Source: Nonlabens tegetincola
GTDB lineage: Bacteria > Bacteroidota > Bacteroidia > Flavobacteriales > Flavobacteriaceae
Reading direction: 5' to 3'
Length of the DNA stretch: 64,000 bases
NCBI RefSeq assembly: GCF_002954355.1
Contig: NZ_MQVV01000012.1
Coordinates: 372,001 to 436,000, forward strand
Shown: in pieces, positions 34,341-43,473 of the stretch
How the letters are laid out: each line of letters begins with the position of its first letter
Numbering within the stretch: position 1 is the stretch's first letter
Position numbers and translations under genes: made by a program
The notes under the pieces: model-generated
Database searches by the model: none
What the model saw: the letters and a program-made list of their open reading frames with translations, nothing else
What the model was told of the DNA's origin: nothing

Positions 34341-35351
34341 ATGAAACATAGAACCTATTATCTATTAACGCTTTTTATCGTACTGGCGAGTACCTTAAAA
34401 GCACAGGATCAAATAGTAAAAGATTGGTATAGAGCGCCTTTAAATCCGCTCACACCGCTAGAAGAATTACATTTTATTGCACAAGGTCCTATTAAAGGAA
34501 ACATTCTCAAAATAAATGATCACTGGTATGATACGTCTGGGTTCTCGTTAAAATCCAATGTACTGGACAATCTAGAAATAGCAAAAAAATACAACGGTCG
34601 TTACCTTATAAAAAACGATAAAGGACAAATCATTGAAAGCAAGGAGTTTAATTCAGGTAAAGAAAACAGCACCACCTTTACTTATAACGAGCGAGGTTTA
34701 CTTATAGAGCGCAATTATCAAACCGATGGTAAGGTCAAGACCTATTTTTATGATACAGATAACCGGCTTATCAAGGATGTTTTTACAAGCCCAACCTTTA
34801 CCTATACTTCTGTTTACACCTATTCCAACAAGGGTAAATCATTGGTGATTAATGAGGTGTCAACAAATAAAGATGGTGTTGTGGTTAATGAATACAACTA
34901 TACCTACCGCGATGGATTGCTCAGACAACGAGAAGAGGTAGGTCAAGGATCAACTTCCTATACCTATGAATTTGATAGCAATTACAATTGGATTACTCAA
35001 TACAAAGAAGGACAGGTCATTAATTCAAAAAGAGACTTGTTTTATCACGATCAATTACAGGAGCCTAGAGTTTATAAAGCAATCGTTCAAAAAGGAACTT
35101 ACTCGCCATCCCTAGTAGTTACTGTAAATGACATGAAACTGCAAACGCATAAAGGTAAAAACGTGCATTATGCTTTTGATCCCAGCAGTAATCGTTACTT
35201 AAAAATCCCAGTTTCATCCAGCGAAATCAATGCTGCTAATCTAGGTAAAACGTACGATGTTCTGGAGCTTCCTGTAGGTAACAACTTGTTAACCATTCCT
35301 TCCAACTATGGTAAGCCTCACATTTACTTACGAGGAGTACGCATGTACTAA
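34341..35351 (+). CDS. secreted YD-repeat-like protein
   Basis: 336 residues from the ATG at 34341; an ATG 15 bp earlier is possible, but this one gives a normal signal peptide (ending TLKAQ). YD-like units include FTYNERGLLIERN and FYDTDNRLIKD. It resembles the N-terminal two thirds of the preceding protein, including the Pro-Leu-Asn-Pro element after the signal peptide, but lacks the MORN part. It follows the previous stop by 37 bp. Confidence 0.68.
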   Translation: MKHRTYYLLTLFIVLASTLKAQDQIVKDWYRAPLNPLTPLEELHFIAQGPIKGNILKINDHWYDTSGFSLKSNVLDNLEIAKKYNGRYLIKNDKGQIIESKEFNSGKENSTTFTYNERGLLIERNYQTDGKVKTYFYDTDNRLIKDVFTSPTFTYTSVYTYSNKGKSLVINEVSTNKDGVVVNEYNYTYRDGLLRQREEVGQGSTSYTYEFDSNYNWITQYKEGQVINSKRDLFYHDQLQEPRVYKAIVQKGTYSPSLVVTVNDMKLQTHKGKNVHYAFDPSSNRYLKIPVSSSEINAANLGKTYDVLELPVGNNLLTIPSNYGKPHIYLRGVRMY

Positions 35352-35384
35352 CCTTTTTTGATTCACAGTTACAATCTATAAAAT

Positions 35385-36350
35385 ATGAAGAGTTTAATAA
35401 GTGTGTTTTTAGTGTTCGCTTTCGCGAAAGCGATAACAGCACAAGTTCATTCAAGTCTAGAACACTTAAAGTTACCTCAAATATCGCAGGCAGATAATAC
35501 GGCCAAAAACGAAGTGTATAGAATACAAACGGCAACTTATAAGGCCGATAGTTTGGGTTATGAACCGGTTGTTCTACAGGTTCAAAATTTTAATGAAGAA
35601 GGATTGAAATTTCAAGACTATCAACAAATTTTTGGTAAGTACAAGTCAGAGACCCTAGACAGTTTTTATTACACAGGAACCAGATTAGATAGTATCGTTA
35701 AAAAAACGAGTTCCGGTGGATTTGATGCTACCATGATTTTTGAATGTGACAATCAAGGTCGTGTTACCAGTGAAAAGGCAACGGGTAAATACATCAATTA
35801 TGTTACCCAGTATACTTATGAGAACAATCGACTGCAACATATTGAAATGAAGTTGAAAAGAGGTAATCGTAGAACAGCAACTTACTACTATAAAAAAGGA
35901 AATCTGGATTATGTAAAACAACATGAATACAAGGAAAACGGTGAACTTAACAAGGAATTTACCGTGTATTATACAAGAGGTATTCCCATTGCTAGAGTTA
36001 CTGCCAATGATCCATTAATCACCGTGGCCGATTTTACAGGAGTATACAAAATACGTACACAGTTATCTCAAGAACAAGCCATTGAAGCATTACAAAAGGC
36101 GGCTGCAATTTCAAGAACCGATTTGTTTAACAAAAGAAAGGAAATCACCCAGCAAGAAATGATGCTAGAACAATACAGTACATCAACCGAAAGTTCAACC
36201 GGCGAATGGACTAAACGACACATAACTCGCAAAATGTTCTCAAAACTTGAAGATAGATGGGTGTTTAGGAAATTATACTTTCCTGATAGTACAACCGTAG
36301 GTAGCACTCAATTTGATATTCTTTTTCAACACAAAATAAAACGATACTAA
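35385..36350 (+). CDS. secreted YD-repeat-like protein with palindrome in signal peptide
   Basis: 321 residues. The signal peptide contains AFAKA encoded by the 14-bp palindrome and ends near ITAQ. The mature part has YD-like hairpins such as FECDNQGRVTSEKA and YTYENNRLQHIE. Paralogue of its neighbours. It begins 33 bp after the previous stop and ends 12 bp before the next gene. Function unknown. Confidence 0.66.
   Translation: MKSLISVFLVFAFAKAITAQVHSSLEHLKLPQISQADNTAKNEVYRIQTATYKADSLGYEPVVLQVQNFNEEGLKFQDYQQIFGKYKSETLDSFYYTGTRLDSIVKKTSSGGFDATMIFECDNQGRVTSEKATGKYINYVTQYTYENNRLQHIEMKLKRGNRRTATYYYKKGNLDYVKQHEYKENGELNKEFTVYYTRGIPIARVTANDPLITVADFTGVYKIRTQLSQEQAIEALQKAAAISRTDLFNKRKEITQQEMMLEQYSTSTESSTGEWTKRHITRKMFSKLEDRWVFRKLYFPDSTTVGSTQFDILFQHKIKRY
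35418..35431. repeat. GCTTTCGCGAAAGC palindrome, copy 6
   Basis: Perfect copy in signal-peptide codons, read GCT TTC GCG AAA GCG (AFAKA), as in copy 2. Confidence 0.95.
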
Positions 36351-36362
36351 CAGCATGTAGCA

Positions 36363-37370
36363 ATGGAAACAAATGTTTTATTTCAAGAAGCACCTTTATC
36401 GCAACAAGATAAACGCACGCTCAGATTTGGTATCATAGGATTTGTAGTGGTGCCTATACTCTTTGGCACTTTTATATTTTTTGGTTTCAGCTGGGTTCAG
36501 GGTAAGCCTTTATTTAGTCAAGAAATTGCGATGCCAGAATATATGGTTATTGCCTTTATGTCAATAATTATCCTCTTTTGTACCGTAATGCTATGGAAAA
36601 AAGTAATTGATTTTAGAGCAGGTATTAAACACGTCTATACAGGTGTTTTACAAGATAAACGTAAATCGATTACAAGATCCCAGTCATCGGGCAGTGGAAG
36701 AAATGGTCGATCAAGTAGTAAAACAACCATCACTTATTATCTTAAATTAAATAATGCAGAGTTCCAGGTAAGTGCAGCTCAATATTCAAAGGGTCAGGTA
36801 GGTGATGTTATACAGCTAGAACAGGTACCTACAAGTAAAGTAATTTTGAATGTAACGGTTATAGAACCTACTAAAACTAACGAAGAGGATAGTAGATTTT
36901 CAACTAAATACACGGCAGCTTTTATACCCAAAATAGTTTCTTTAAATGCTACGGATCAACAAGCATTAAGGACAGCCTGGTACACTAAATTACGCAAAGC
37001 AGTACTTATATCAATTGTACCCTTATTCATAATTATTAGTTTAATAAGTTCTGGCTTATCTGGATTACTCTTGTTTTTATTTCCATTACCCATTATTGTC
37101 GGATGGCAGTTGTTTTCTTTAATAAAGTGGTACAGCAAGTATCGCAGGGTTTTATCCAGTAATAATAAAACCGTTACAAGATCTCAAGTTATTGATAAGT
37201 TTTCCAGTAGTAGCAATGGATCGCGTACTACTCATTATATACAAATAAACGAGAAAAGCATTACTGTCCCAGTAGATGTATACCAACAACTCAATGGTGG
37301 CGATAGTGTTGAGGTCCATCAAATCCCTTTGTTAAATCTCGTAACTCAAACAGTGTTACTTCCTAAATAG
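36363..37370 (+). CDS. membrane protein with duplicated TM-loop module
   Basis: 335 residues in two similar halves. Each half has a pair of membrane helices (about 20-45 and 58-80; 217-240 and 245-265) followed by a soluble domain starting TRSQ, with a Ser/Gly-rich linker. A threonine/tyrosine strand segment (TITYYLKLN; TTHYIQIN) comes next, then an acidic-valine ending (QLEQVP; EVHQIP). The two soluble domains look like an internal duplication. No enzyme motif. It lies within the block of YD/MORN genes and might be their membrane partner. Confidence 0.6.
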   Translation: METNVLFQEAPLSQQDKRTLRFGIIGFVVVPILFGTFIFFGFSWVQGKPLFSQEIAMPEYMVIAFMSIIILFCTVMLWKKVIDFRAGIKHVYTGVLQDKRKSITRSQSSGSGRNGRSSSKTTITYYLKLNNAEFQVSAAQYSKGQVGDVIQLEQVPTSKVILNVTVIEPTKTNEEDSRFSTKYTAAFIPKIVSLNATDQQALRTAWYTKLRKAVLISIVPLFIIISLISSGLSGLLLFLFPLPIIVGWQLFSLIKWYSKYRRVLSSNNKTVTRSQVIDKFSSSSNGSRTTHYIQINEKSITVPVDVYQQLNGGDSVEVHQIPLLNLVTQTVLLPK

Positions 37371-37372
37371 CG

Positions 37373-37386
37373 ATTTAGGACAATTG
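37373..37386 (+). promoter_or_regulatory. shared upstream motif (third copy)
   Basis: ATTTAGGACAATTG, identical to 32810-32823, 56 bp upstream of the next start codon. Confidence 0.35.
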
Positions 37387-37442
37387 ACCTATTTCACAAT
37401 CACGTTTACTAGGGCATATTTGAACTATAAATACATATAACC

Positions 37443-38486
37443 ATGAAAAACAATTTAGTATGCTTGTTATTGATGTGTGTTTTTAGTTTCACCGCTTTGC
37501 AAGCTCAATCCTTAGGAGAATTTAAAGCCAGTACTTCTGGATCATATGGAGTTAAAAAACTGAAGCAGGCAAACAAAAGAATTTACATCGCTCAATTTAA
37601 AACCAACTTTGAGGTTTTTAAGGACGCTGTGAGCTATAAAAGTGGTAGTTCATTTGGCGGTAGAAATTCGGCAACGGCTAAACTTGCCGTAGCACTCGAT
37701 GGACTAGACGAGAATGAATTAAAACGAATTACTAATGAAGTTTATAACGACTTTGTGTCTGATTTAAAGGACGCTGGATTAGAAATCATCACAGCCGATG
37801 AAGCTGGTAAAACAGAGGTCTATAAAGATTACACGAGACGTGAAGGCGGAGAAATAATTCCTACTAAACTACCTGGCGTTGTTACAGTAACTCCAGAAAA
37901 TTTTAGTTACTATGTTAAAGGTTTAGATAAAGAAGGAAATGAAAAAAAGGGTTGGAATCCTTTTTCAATGGACACAGATTTAAACAAGAACAAAAAATTA
38001 GCCAAGGAATTGGGTGATGTTCTAGTTGCTAAGGTGGACTTGAATATTTTGTTTATCGAAGTAAAAGAAGGCTGGAGTCCTGGAGCTGCAAAAGTTACTT
38101 TTAAAACTGATTTACGACTGGTGTCTAGTGACAACATCACCGCCGAAAAGAAAAAAGGATTAAGATTCAAAGGTTCAAATGATGTGTTTCCAGTAAAAAC
38201 AATGGTTCATATTACAGATGCTAAAGGGAATAATTACAACGGTACTTTGAAAAAGGCACTACCTATAGAAGGCGTGCTAGAAAAGCAAAAAATCAAAGCC
38301 GTGCAATCTAAAGGGATGTCAGAAACTGCTACTAGTTTTAATCCTATTGTTTACACCTACGACAAAACGACTAGAAAATTTCAATCAGTACCGGTAGATG
38401 GTGCGGCCTATATCAAGGGAGCAAAAATGGCGATGAGTAAGTTTTTAAAACATCATCTCGCAGAACTTAAGGACAAAATGAAATAA
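37443..38486 (+). CDS. exported protein, unknown
   Basis: 347 residues, signal peptide ending LQAQ (about residue 22). The mature part is Lys-rich, alpha/beta-looking, with RIYIAQFKTNFEVF near the start and a Ser/Gly stretch (SGSSFGGRNS). No repeat, no cysteine cluster, no motif I recognise. Own upstream motif and own terminator, so it may be a separate transcription unit. Confidence 0.62.
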   Translation: MKNNLVCLLLMCVFSFTALQAQSLGEFKASTSGSYGVKKLKQANKRIYIAQFKTNFEVFKDAVSYKSGSSFGGRNSATAKLAVALDGLDENELKRITNEVYNDFVSDLKDAGLEIITADEAGKTEVYKDYTRREGGEIIPTKLPGVVTVTPENFSYYVKGLDKEGNEKKGWNPFSMDTDLNKNKKLAKELGDVLVAKVDLNILFIEVKEGWSPGAAKVTFKTDLRLVSSDNITAEKKKGLRFKGSNDVFPVKTMVHITDAKGNNYNGTLKKALPIEGVLEKQKIKAVQSKGMSETATSFNPIVYTYDKTTRKFQSVPVDGAAYIKGAKMAMSKFLKHHLAELKDKMK

Positions 38487-38511
38487 AGGGAGATTATTTA
38501 TGTAATCTTTT

Positions 38512-38545
38512 AAGCCACAGGTTGTAGGGGACTTGTGGCTTTTTT
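38512..38545 (+). terminator. intrinsic terminator
   Basis: Stem AAGCCACA (38512-38519) with TGTGGCTT (38534-38541), followed by T to 38545, 26 bp after the preceding stop. Confidence 0.85.
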
Positions 38546-38574
38546 AGTTTGAGAGAAATACGCTATTTGCCTGA

Positions 38575-38605
38575 TTGAACTGGATAGGCGGTTGCCATAA
38601 GTTTG
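38575..38605 (+). promoter_or_regulatory. promoter with -33 TTG and -7 TAAGTTTG
   Basis: TTG at 38575-38577 and TAAGTTTG at 38598-38605, separated by 20 bp, matching the Bacteroidota primary-sigma pattern. Start codon at 38624. Confidence 0.6.
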
Positions 38606-38623
38606 ATTGATTAAACTAACGTA

Positions 38624-40552
38624 ATGAGTAAGACTATTCAACTGAGCCTGCTATTTTTTTTACAATGTCTAGGGTTACATGCGCAATATGAACCAAACTT
38701 TGACATAGCGCCTTGCAATCCCGTTCCAGAATTTCACACACTGCATGCAGAACATGTTACAGGAGATGTTTATGCACTTGATGAGTACTTGTATGATAGA
38801 AATGGAAAACAAGTATTAACAGGTCTAGCAGGTAAAGTAACTGAGTTTTGTAAATACTCTAAGGAAGAAGCCAAAGCTTTGAGAAAATACTACTGCTTGC
38901 GAGATGAAAAAGGCCGTTTAATTGAGCGAGGTAGCTATGATGCTGATGGAACATTAAATGCGACTCAGTATTTTTATAAAAATGGACTTTTTATAAAGCA
39001 GGTGTCCAAGTGGAATACGCGTATTTTTGAGTACGATAAGAAAGGAAGAATTATTTTGTCTACCACCATTCATCCAGCAAAAGATGACCAACCTGAGGTA
39101 GAAACTTATATCAAATACACGTACCAGGATATAGAAAACGGTGAGATCAGAGTAAACATGGAGTCTAAATACTACAACGGTGACATAACCCATAACACCT
39201 ATCATTATAAAAATGGTTTAATCACCTATTCTGAAAGAAATAAGTATACCTACGAATATAAATTTGATGAAAAAGGCAATTGGATTTATAATCGTTTTTC
39301 TCCTAAAGAGGATAGATTCTCAAAAAAGGTGCGCTCTATCATTTATTATTCAGATTTTAAAAAGCCATCATTTCATTTTGCTCCAGATCCTAGAACGGAA
39401 TACACTTCTTTAATCTATCCTTATTTAAACGATAAAATTTTTAGAGCAGCTCAACGCACTATAATAGGTAAGAAAAACAAAGCTTATGAAGTGTTTTATT
39501 TTCCATTAGTCAACTACTACGTTGTTCCCGATGTAAATCTATTACCTACACTTGACGGTAGAGTAACACGAGCAGAAGCCAAAGCCGTTTACAACACTCA
39601 AATGGCCTACTATCGCAATATTTCGACTAATAAATTTGTAGTTCTTGACGAGGGAGAACGAATGTCAGATTATTCGAATTTTGGTAAATGGGAATTTCTA
39701 GAAAATGGCGATCCAGTGATTACGGTAAACAAAATACCTACCTATATTCTTAAGGATTACTATAAAGCCAAAGACAAGGAGTTAAAACCTGTTTTACCCT
39801 ATAACGGTGAGCCTTTGAAATCAGCTTCTGTGGTTGCTAGCAATGATTCTAATCAAGAAAAAAAAGCGCCCACAACTACAACATTAATTTGTAAAAAAGG
39901 AAACTGTATTGATGGATATGGAATTGCCACCAAAGGGACCATAGAATATGAAGGCGAATTTAAAAATGGACAACCACACGGTATTATTGTAGCTACACAA
40001 GAAAATGGAAATTACTATCGTGGTGAATATGCTTATGGTAAAAGAAATGGTAGCGGAACGTATTATTGGAAAGAAACAGACCAGTACTACATAGGTAGCT
40101 GGAAGAATAATGTACAGCATGGTTACGGTATCAACAAAAAGGGAAAGAAAATTCTGAACGCTGGTATTTTAGACAGCAATAAGTTTACCCAAAGCTTGGG
40201 AACTCAATATGTAAACAAGAAAATATCCGGTAGTTGTAGAGGTAATTGCAGTAACGGTTTCGGCGGTTATAGATACCGCAATGGTGGTCAAAGTGTTGGG
40301 TTTTGGAAAAATAGTAAATTAAGCAATTATTCGCTCACAGTATTTGGTAATGGAGATAGCTACGTAGGTAAATACGTCAACGGATTGCGCAGTGGTTTTG
40401 GTGAATATTTTTGGAAAAATGGAACTTCTTATACGGGAAACTGGCTCAATAATAAAGAACACGGATTCGGTATCCTTATATACAGCAACGGTCAACAAAA
40501 AGTCGGGTATTGGGAAAATGGTAATTATTTAGGAACTTCTAAACGGTCGTAA
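38624..40552 (+). CDS. large secreted YD/MORN-repeat protein
   Basis: 642 residues: signal peptide (ending GLHAQ, about 21); a YD-like region to about 260; a linker with a short Lys/Thr-rich stretch; and two clusters of MORN units in the last 220 residues, for example YEGEFKNGQPHGI, YIGSWKNNVQHGYG, YVGKYVNGLRSGFGEY and YTGNWLNNKEHGFG. Two CxxxC-like CKKGNC/CRGNC segments introduce the MORN clusters. Same architecture as the protein at 32879 but longer. Probably a surface-exposed or periplasmic structural protein; function unknown. It has its own promoter. Confidence 0.72.
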   Translation: MSKTIQLSLLFFLQCLGLHAQYEPNFDIAPCNPVPEFHTLHAEHVTGDVYALDEYLYDRNGKQVLTGLAGKVTEFCKYSKEEAKALRKYYCLRDEKGRLIERGSYDADGTLNATQYFYKNGLFIKQVSKWNTRIFEYDKKGRIILSTTIHPAKDDQPEVETYIKYTYQDIENGEIRVNMESKYYNGDITHNTYHYKNGLITYSERNKYTYEYKFDEKGNWIYNRFSPKEDRFSKKVRSIIYYSDFKKPSFHFAPDPRTEYTSLIYPYLNDKIFRAAQRTIIGKKNKAYEVFYFPLVNYYVVPDVNLLPTLDGRVTRAEAKAVYNTQMAYYRNISTNKFVVLDEGERMSDYSNFGKWEFLENGDPVITVNKIPTYILKDYYKAKDKELKPVLPYNGEPLKSASVVASNDSNQEKKAPTTTTLICKKGNCIDGYGIATKGTIEYEGEFKNGQPHGIIVATQENGNYYRGEYAYGKRNGSGTYYWKETDQYYIGSWKNNVQHGYGINKKGKKILNAGILDSNKFTQSLGTQYVNKKISGSCRGNCSNGFGGYRYRNGGQSVGFWKNSKLSNYSLTVFGNGDSYVGKYVNGLRSGFGEYFWKNGTSYTGNWLNNKEHGFGILIYSNGQQKVGYWENGNYLGTSKRS

Positions 40553-40600
40553 AGTAATTACAAATTAACAGTTGCATTAATCTATCGTGCAATTGATAAT

Positions 40601-40636
40601 GGACTTAGAATGACAATCAGTTGCCATTCTAAGTCC
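40601..40636. terminator. hairpin between convergent genes
   Basis: Perfect 12-bp stem GGACTTAGAATG / CATTCTAAGTCC with a 12-nt loop, in the 99-bp gap between the plus-strand MORN gene and the minus-strand his operon. No long T run on either strand, so it may end or protect both transcripts rather than act as a classic terminator. Confidence 0.55.
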
Positions 40637-40651
40637 AATGCAATAAAGAAA

Positions 40652-41257
40652 TTACTTCTTATGCCTTTTAGCTAGTTCATTTTCAATGTCTTTTAGAGAG
40701 TAACCTTTGGCCTTGAGCAATACCAAGTAATGATACATTAAATCACCAGCTTCATAAATGAAGTCTTCTTCCTTACCGTTTATTGCATCTATAACGGTTT
40801 CTACAGCCTCTTCACCTACCTTTTGGGCTACTTTGTTGATACCTTTTTGAACGAGAGAATACGTATAACTTCCTTCTGTTTTTTCATCAATGCGCTGGTG
40901 TATGGTTTTTTCTAAATCATAAACCGAAAACGCTTGTGAATTAGAATCGTCATCATCAAAACAACTTACCTCACCTCGATGACAAGTAGGTCCATGAGCG
41001 TGTGCTTTAATTAAAATAGCGTCCTGATCGCAGTCCAATCTTATTTCTTCAATATCTAGAAAGTTATTGCTTGATTCTCCTTTAGTCCACAGTCGCTGCT
41101 TACTACGTGAATAGAATGTTACTCTGTTCTGCTTTCGCGAAAGCGTAAAAGCTTCTTCATTCATATATCCCAGCATCAACACTTTTGAGGTAGTGGCATC
41201 TTGAACAATTACGGGTAATAGTCCATCGCTAGCTTTATTCCAATTGGGTGTTTTCAT
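40652..41257 (-). CDS. hisIE: bifunctional phosphoribosyl-AMP cyclohydrolase / PRATP pyrophosphatase
   Basis: 201 residues combining steps 3 and 2 of histidine synthesis. HisI part: LDCDQDAILIKAHAHGPTCHRG with the metal-binding Asp/Cys/His residues (about 75-102). HisE part: KVGEEAVETVIDA followed by EDFIYEAGDLMYHYLVLL. Last gene of the his operon, 11 bp after hisF. The 14-bp palindrome at 41131 encodes Leu-Ser-Arg-Lys. Confidence 0.97.
   Translation of the reverse strand: MKTPNWNKASDGLLPVIVQDATTSKVLMLGYMNEEAFTLSRKQNRVTFYSRSKQRLWTKGESSNNFLDIEEIRLDCDQDAILIKAHAHGPTCHRGEVSCFDDDDSNSQAFSVYDLEKTIHQRIDEKTEGSYTYSLVQKGINKVAQKVGEEAVETVIDAINGKEEDFIYEAGDLMYHYLVLLKAKGYSLKDIENELAKRHKK
41131..41144. repeat. 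GCTTTCGCGAAAGC palindrome, copy 7
   Basis: Perfect copy in hisIE, read in a different frame from most coding copies: ACG CTT TCG CGA AAG (TLSRK). Confidence 0.95.
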
Positions 41258-41268
41258 TAGTATCTTTT

Positions 41269-42042
41269 TTATATTCTTACAGCTACACCAGCTTCATTAA
41301 GTTGATTTTTTAAATCTGGAACCGGCAATTCACCAAAATGAAATATACTTGCCGCAAGTCCAGCACTTGCATGGGTTTTAGAAAACAGATCAACAAAGTG
41401 TTGCGTGTTACCGCCACCACCAGATGCTATAATCGGTATATTAAGTTCTCGTGAAAGAATATCGGTAATCTCAAGTGCAAATCCGTTCTTTGTTCCATCG
41501 TGATTCATGCTAGTAAGTAGAATTTCACCTGCGCCACGAGTTTCACATTCTTTACACCACGTAATGGTTTCCTTGTCAGTTTCAAATCGTCCACCACCTA
41601 TAAAAACCTTATTTGTTGATTTGTCTGTGTTGTCAACTTCTATAAGTTTAGTGTCCACAGCAACGACAACACACTGACTACCTAACTCTTGTGCTAGTTC
41701 GTTAATAAGTTCAGGTCGTTTAACAGCAGCACTATTAACGGCTATTTTATCGGCGCCTGCTTTAATGATTTCTTTAGCCAGCTTTACATCGTTAATTCCG
41801 CCTCCTACGGTAAAAGGGATATTAAGAACGCTTGCTATTTCCTTAACGAGTGGTACCAAGGTTTCTCTTTTCTCAATAGTTGCTGTGATGTCTAGAAAAC
41901 ACAGCTCATCGGCGCCTTGCAAGGCATATTGTTTAGCCAACTCTACGGGATCACCAGCATCACGCAGACCTACAAAGTTAATTCCCTTTACAGTGCGACC
42001 ATCCTTAATGTCTAAACAAGGTATAATTCTTTTTTTAAGCAT
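41269..42042 (-). CDS. hisF: imidazole glycerol phosphate synthase cyclase subunit
   Basis: 257 residues from the ATG at 42042, which gives the usual [19 protein letters not shown] start; upstream in-frame ATG (42054) and TTG (42075) are possible. TIM barrel with catalytic Asp in CLDIKDGR and in VVAVDTKL, plus [14 protein letters not shown] and IIASGGGG. It works with HisH to turn PRFAR and glutamine into IGP and AICAR. Lies 45 bp after hisA. Confidence 0.96.
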   Translation of the reverse strand: MLKKRIIPCLDIKDGRTVKGINFVGLRDAGDPVELAKQYALQGADELCFLDITATIEKRETLVPLVKEIASVLNIPFTVGGGINDVKLAKEIIKAGADKIAVNSAAVKRPELINELAQELGSQCVVVAVDTKLIEVDNTDKSTNKVFIGGGRFETDKETITWCKECETRGAGEILLTSMNHDGTKNGFALEITDILSRELNIPIIASGGGGNTQHFVDLFSKTHASAGLAASIFHFGELPVPDLKNQLNEAGVAVRI

Positions 42043-42087
42043 ATTAGTTTGCATTATGAGATTTGAATATCTCAACCTGATTGATTT

Positions 42088-42861
42088 TTAATTAGAAAGT
42101 ATAAAGGAGCTCAACTGTTTTAACTCAATAGTTCCTTCATAAATTGCTTTACCAATTATGGCGCCTTCACAACCCATTTCATTTAATTTATACACGTCAT
42201 CTATCGAGGTTACACCACCGCTAGCAATAAGTTTGGTTGTTGAATGGTTAGAAGGATCTACTTGTATTTCCAAAATAGATTTATACAAGTCATAGCTAGG
42301 TCCAGAAAGCATCCCATCCTTGGCAATATCAGTACAAATAACATACTCAATATTTTTTTTGCGCCATTCTTTGATAAATTCAATTACTTCGAGTTCGCTA
42401 CTTTCTAGCCAACCATGAGTGGCAATTTTACCTTCTTTAGCATCGGCACCCAAAATGATTTTCTCACTACCATACCTGGAAATCCATTTTTCTAACTGTT
42501 CAGGATTTTTAACGGCTATACTACCACCTGTAACCTGTTGTGCACCACTTTCAAAAACTATTTTTATATCTTCATCTGTCTTTACGCCACCTCCAAAATC
42601 TACCTGAAGATTTGTTTTATTACATAGATCTTCTAGTACTTTCCAATTGACGACATGACTGTTTTTTGCCCCATCTAGATCAACTAGGTGCAAGTGTTTA
42701 ATACCAAAGTCCTCAAACTCCTTGGCAACCTCTAGTGGATCTTCATTATAAATTGTTTTTTTGTTGTAATCACCTTGTGATAATCGTACACACTTACCTT
42801 CAATAATATCAATGGCCGGAATGATTCTCATGCGTGGTGTTTCAATATTGCTTGTTGACAT
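42088..42861 (-). CDS. hisA: ProFAR isomerase
   Basis: 257 residues. TIM barrel with the phosphate and catalytic motifs [15 protein letters not shown] (13-27) and [15 protein letters not shown]. It converts ProFAR to PRFAR, step 4 of the pathway. A ten-residue N-terminal extension precedes the usual MRIIPAID start, so translation could begin at 42831 instead. 12 bp after hisH. Confidence 0.96.
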   Translation of the reverse strand: MSTSNIETPRMRIIPAIDIIEGKCVRLSQGDYNKKTIYNEDPLEVAKEFEDFGIKHLHLVDLDGAKNSHVVNWKVLEDLCNKTNLQVDFGGGVKTDEDIKIVFESGAQQVTGGSIAVKNPEQLEKWISRYGSEKIILGADAKEGKIATHGWLESSELEVIEFIKEWRKKNIEYVICTDIAKDGMLSGPSYDLYKSILEIQVDPSNHSTTKLIASGGVTSIDDVYKLNEMGCEGAIIGKAIYEGTIELKQLSSFILSN

Positions 42862-42873
42862 GGATTGTTTTCT

Positions 42874-43473
42874 CTAGAGGTTAAGAAAGTTAGTTAATAG
42901 TTGCTCGCCTACTTGAGCACTTTTTTCTGGGTGAAATTGGGTAGCATAAAAGTTACCCTTGTTCATCATGCTTGCAAATGGATTGATATAATTACACACA
43001 GCAAGTGAATCTTCATTGGGCACAGCATAATAACTGTGAACGTAATAGACATCATCCTGTGAATCGATACTCTTTAATAATGGAGAACTAGATCCGTATG
43101 ATGACTCGCTCGCGATATTGTTCCATCCCATATGAGGTACTTTAAGCGTTGGGTTGTCTGGGAATTTTTTAACGATTGTGTCAAAAATCCCTAGACAGTC
43201 TGTACTACCTTCTTCACTATACGTACACATTAACTGCATTCCCAAACAAATACCTAAAACGGGCTGTGTAAGTTCTTTAATAACCTTATCCAGACCTCTT
43301 TCTTTCAAGTATTTCATGGCAGTACTTGCTTCTCCAACTCCTGGAAAAATAACCTTATCTGCAGCCTGTAATTCTTTAGGATCGTCAGTTACGATATTGT
43401 CTACACCTAGTCTGTTTAAAGCATTGGTAACGCTACCTATATTACCTGCGTTGTATTTAACTATAGCAATCAT
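42874..43473 (-). CDS. hisH: imidazole glycerol phosphate synthase glutaminase subunit
   Basis: 199 residues. Class I glutamine amidotransferase: nucleophile Cys in [10 protein letters not shown], His and Glu in [12 protein letters not shown]. It makes ammonia for HisF. Its start overlaps the hisB stop by 4 bp. Confidence 0.97.
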   Translation of the reverse strand: MIAIVKYNAGNIGSVTNALNRLGVDNIVTDDPKELQAADKVIFPGVGEASTAMKYLKERGLDKVIKELTQPVLGICLGMQLMCTYSEEGSTDCLGIFDTIVKKFPDNPTLKVPHMGWNNIASESSYGSSSPLLKSIDSQDDVYYVHSYYAVPNEDSLAVCNYINPFASMMNKGNFYATQFHPEKSAQVGEQLLTNFLNL

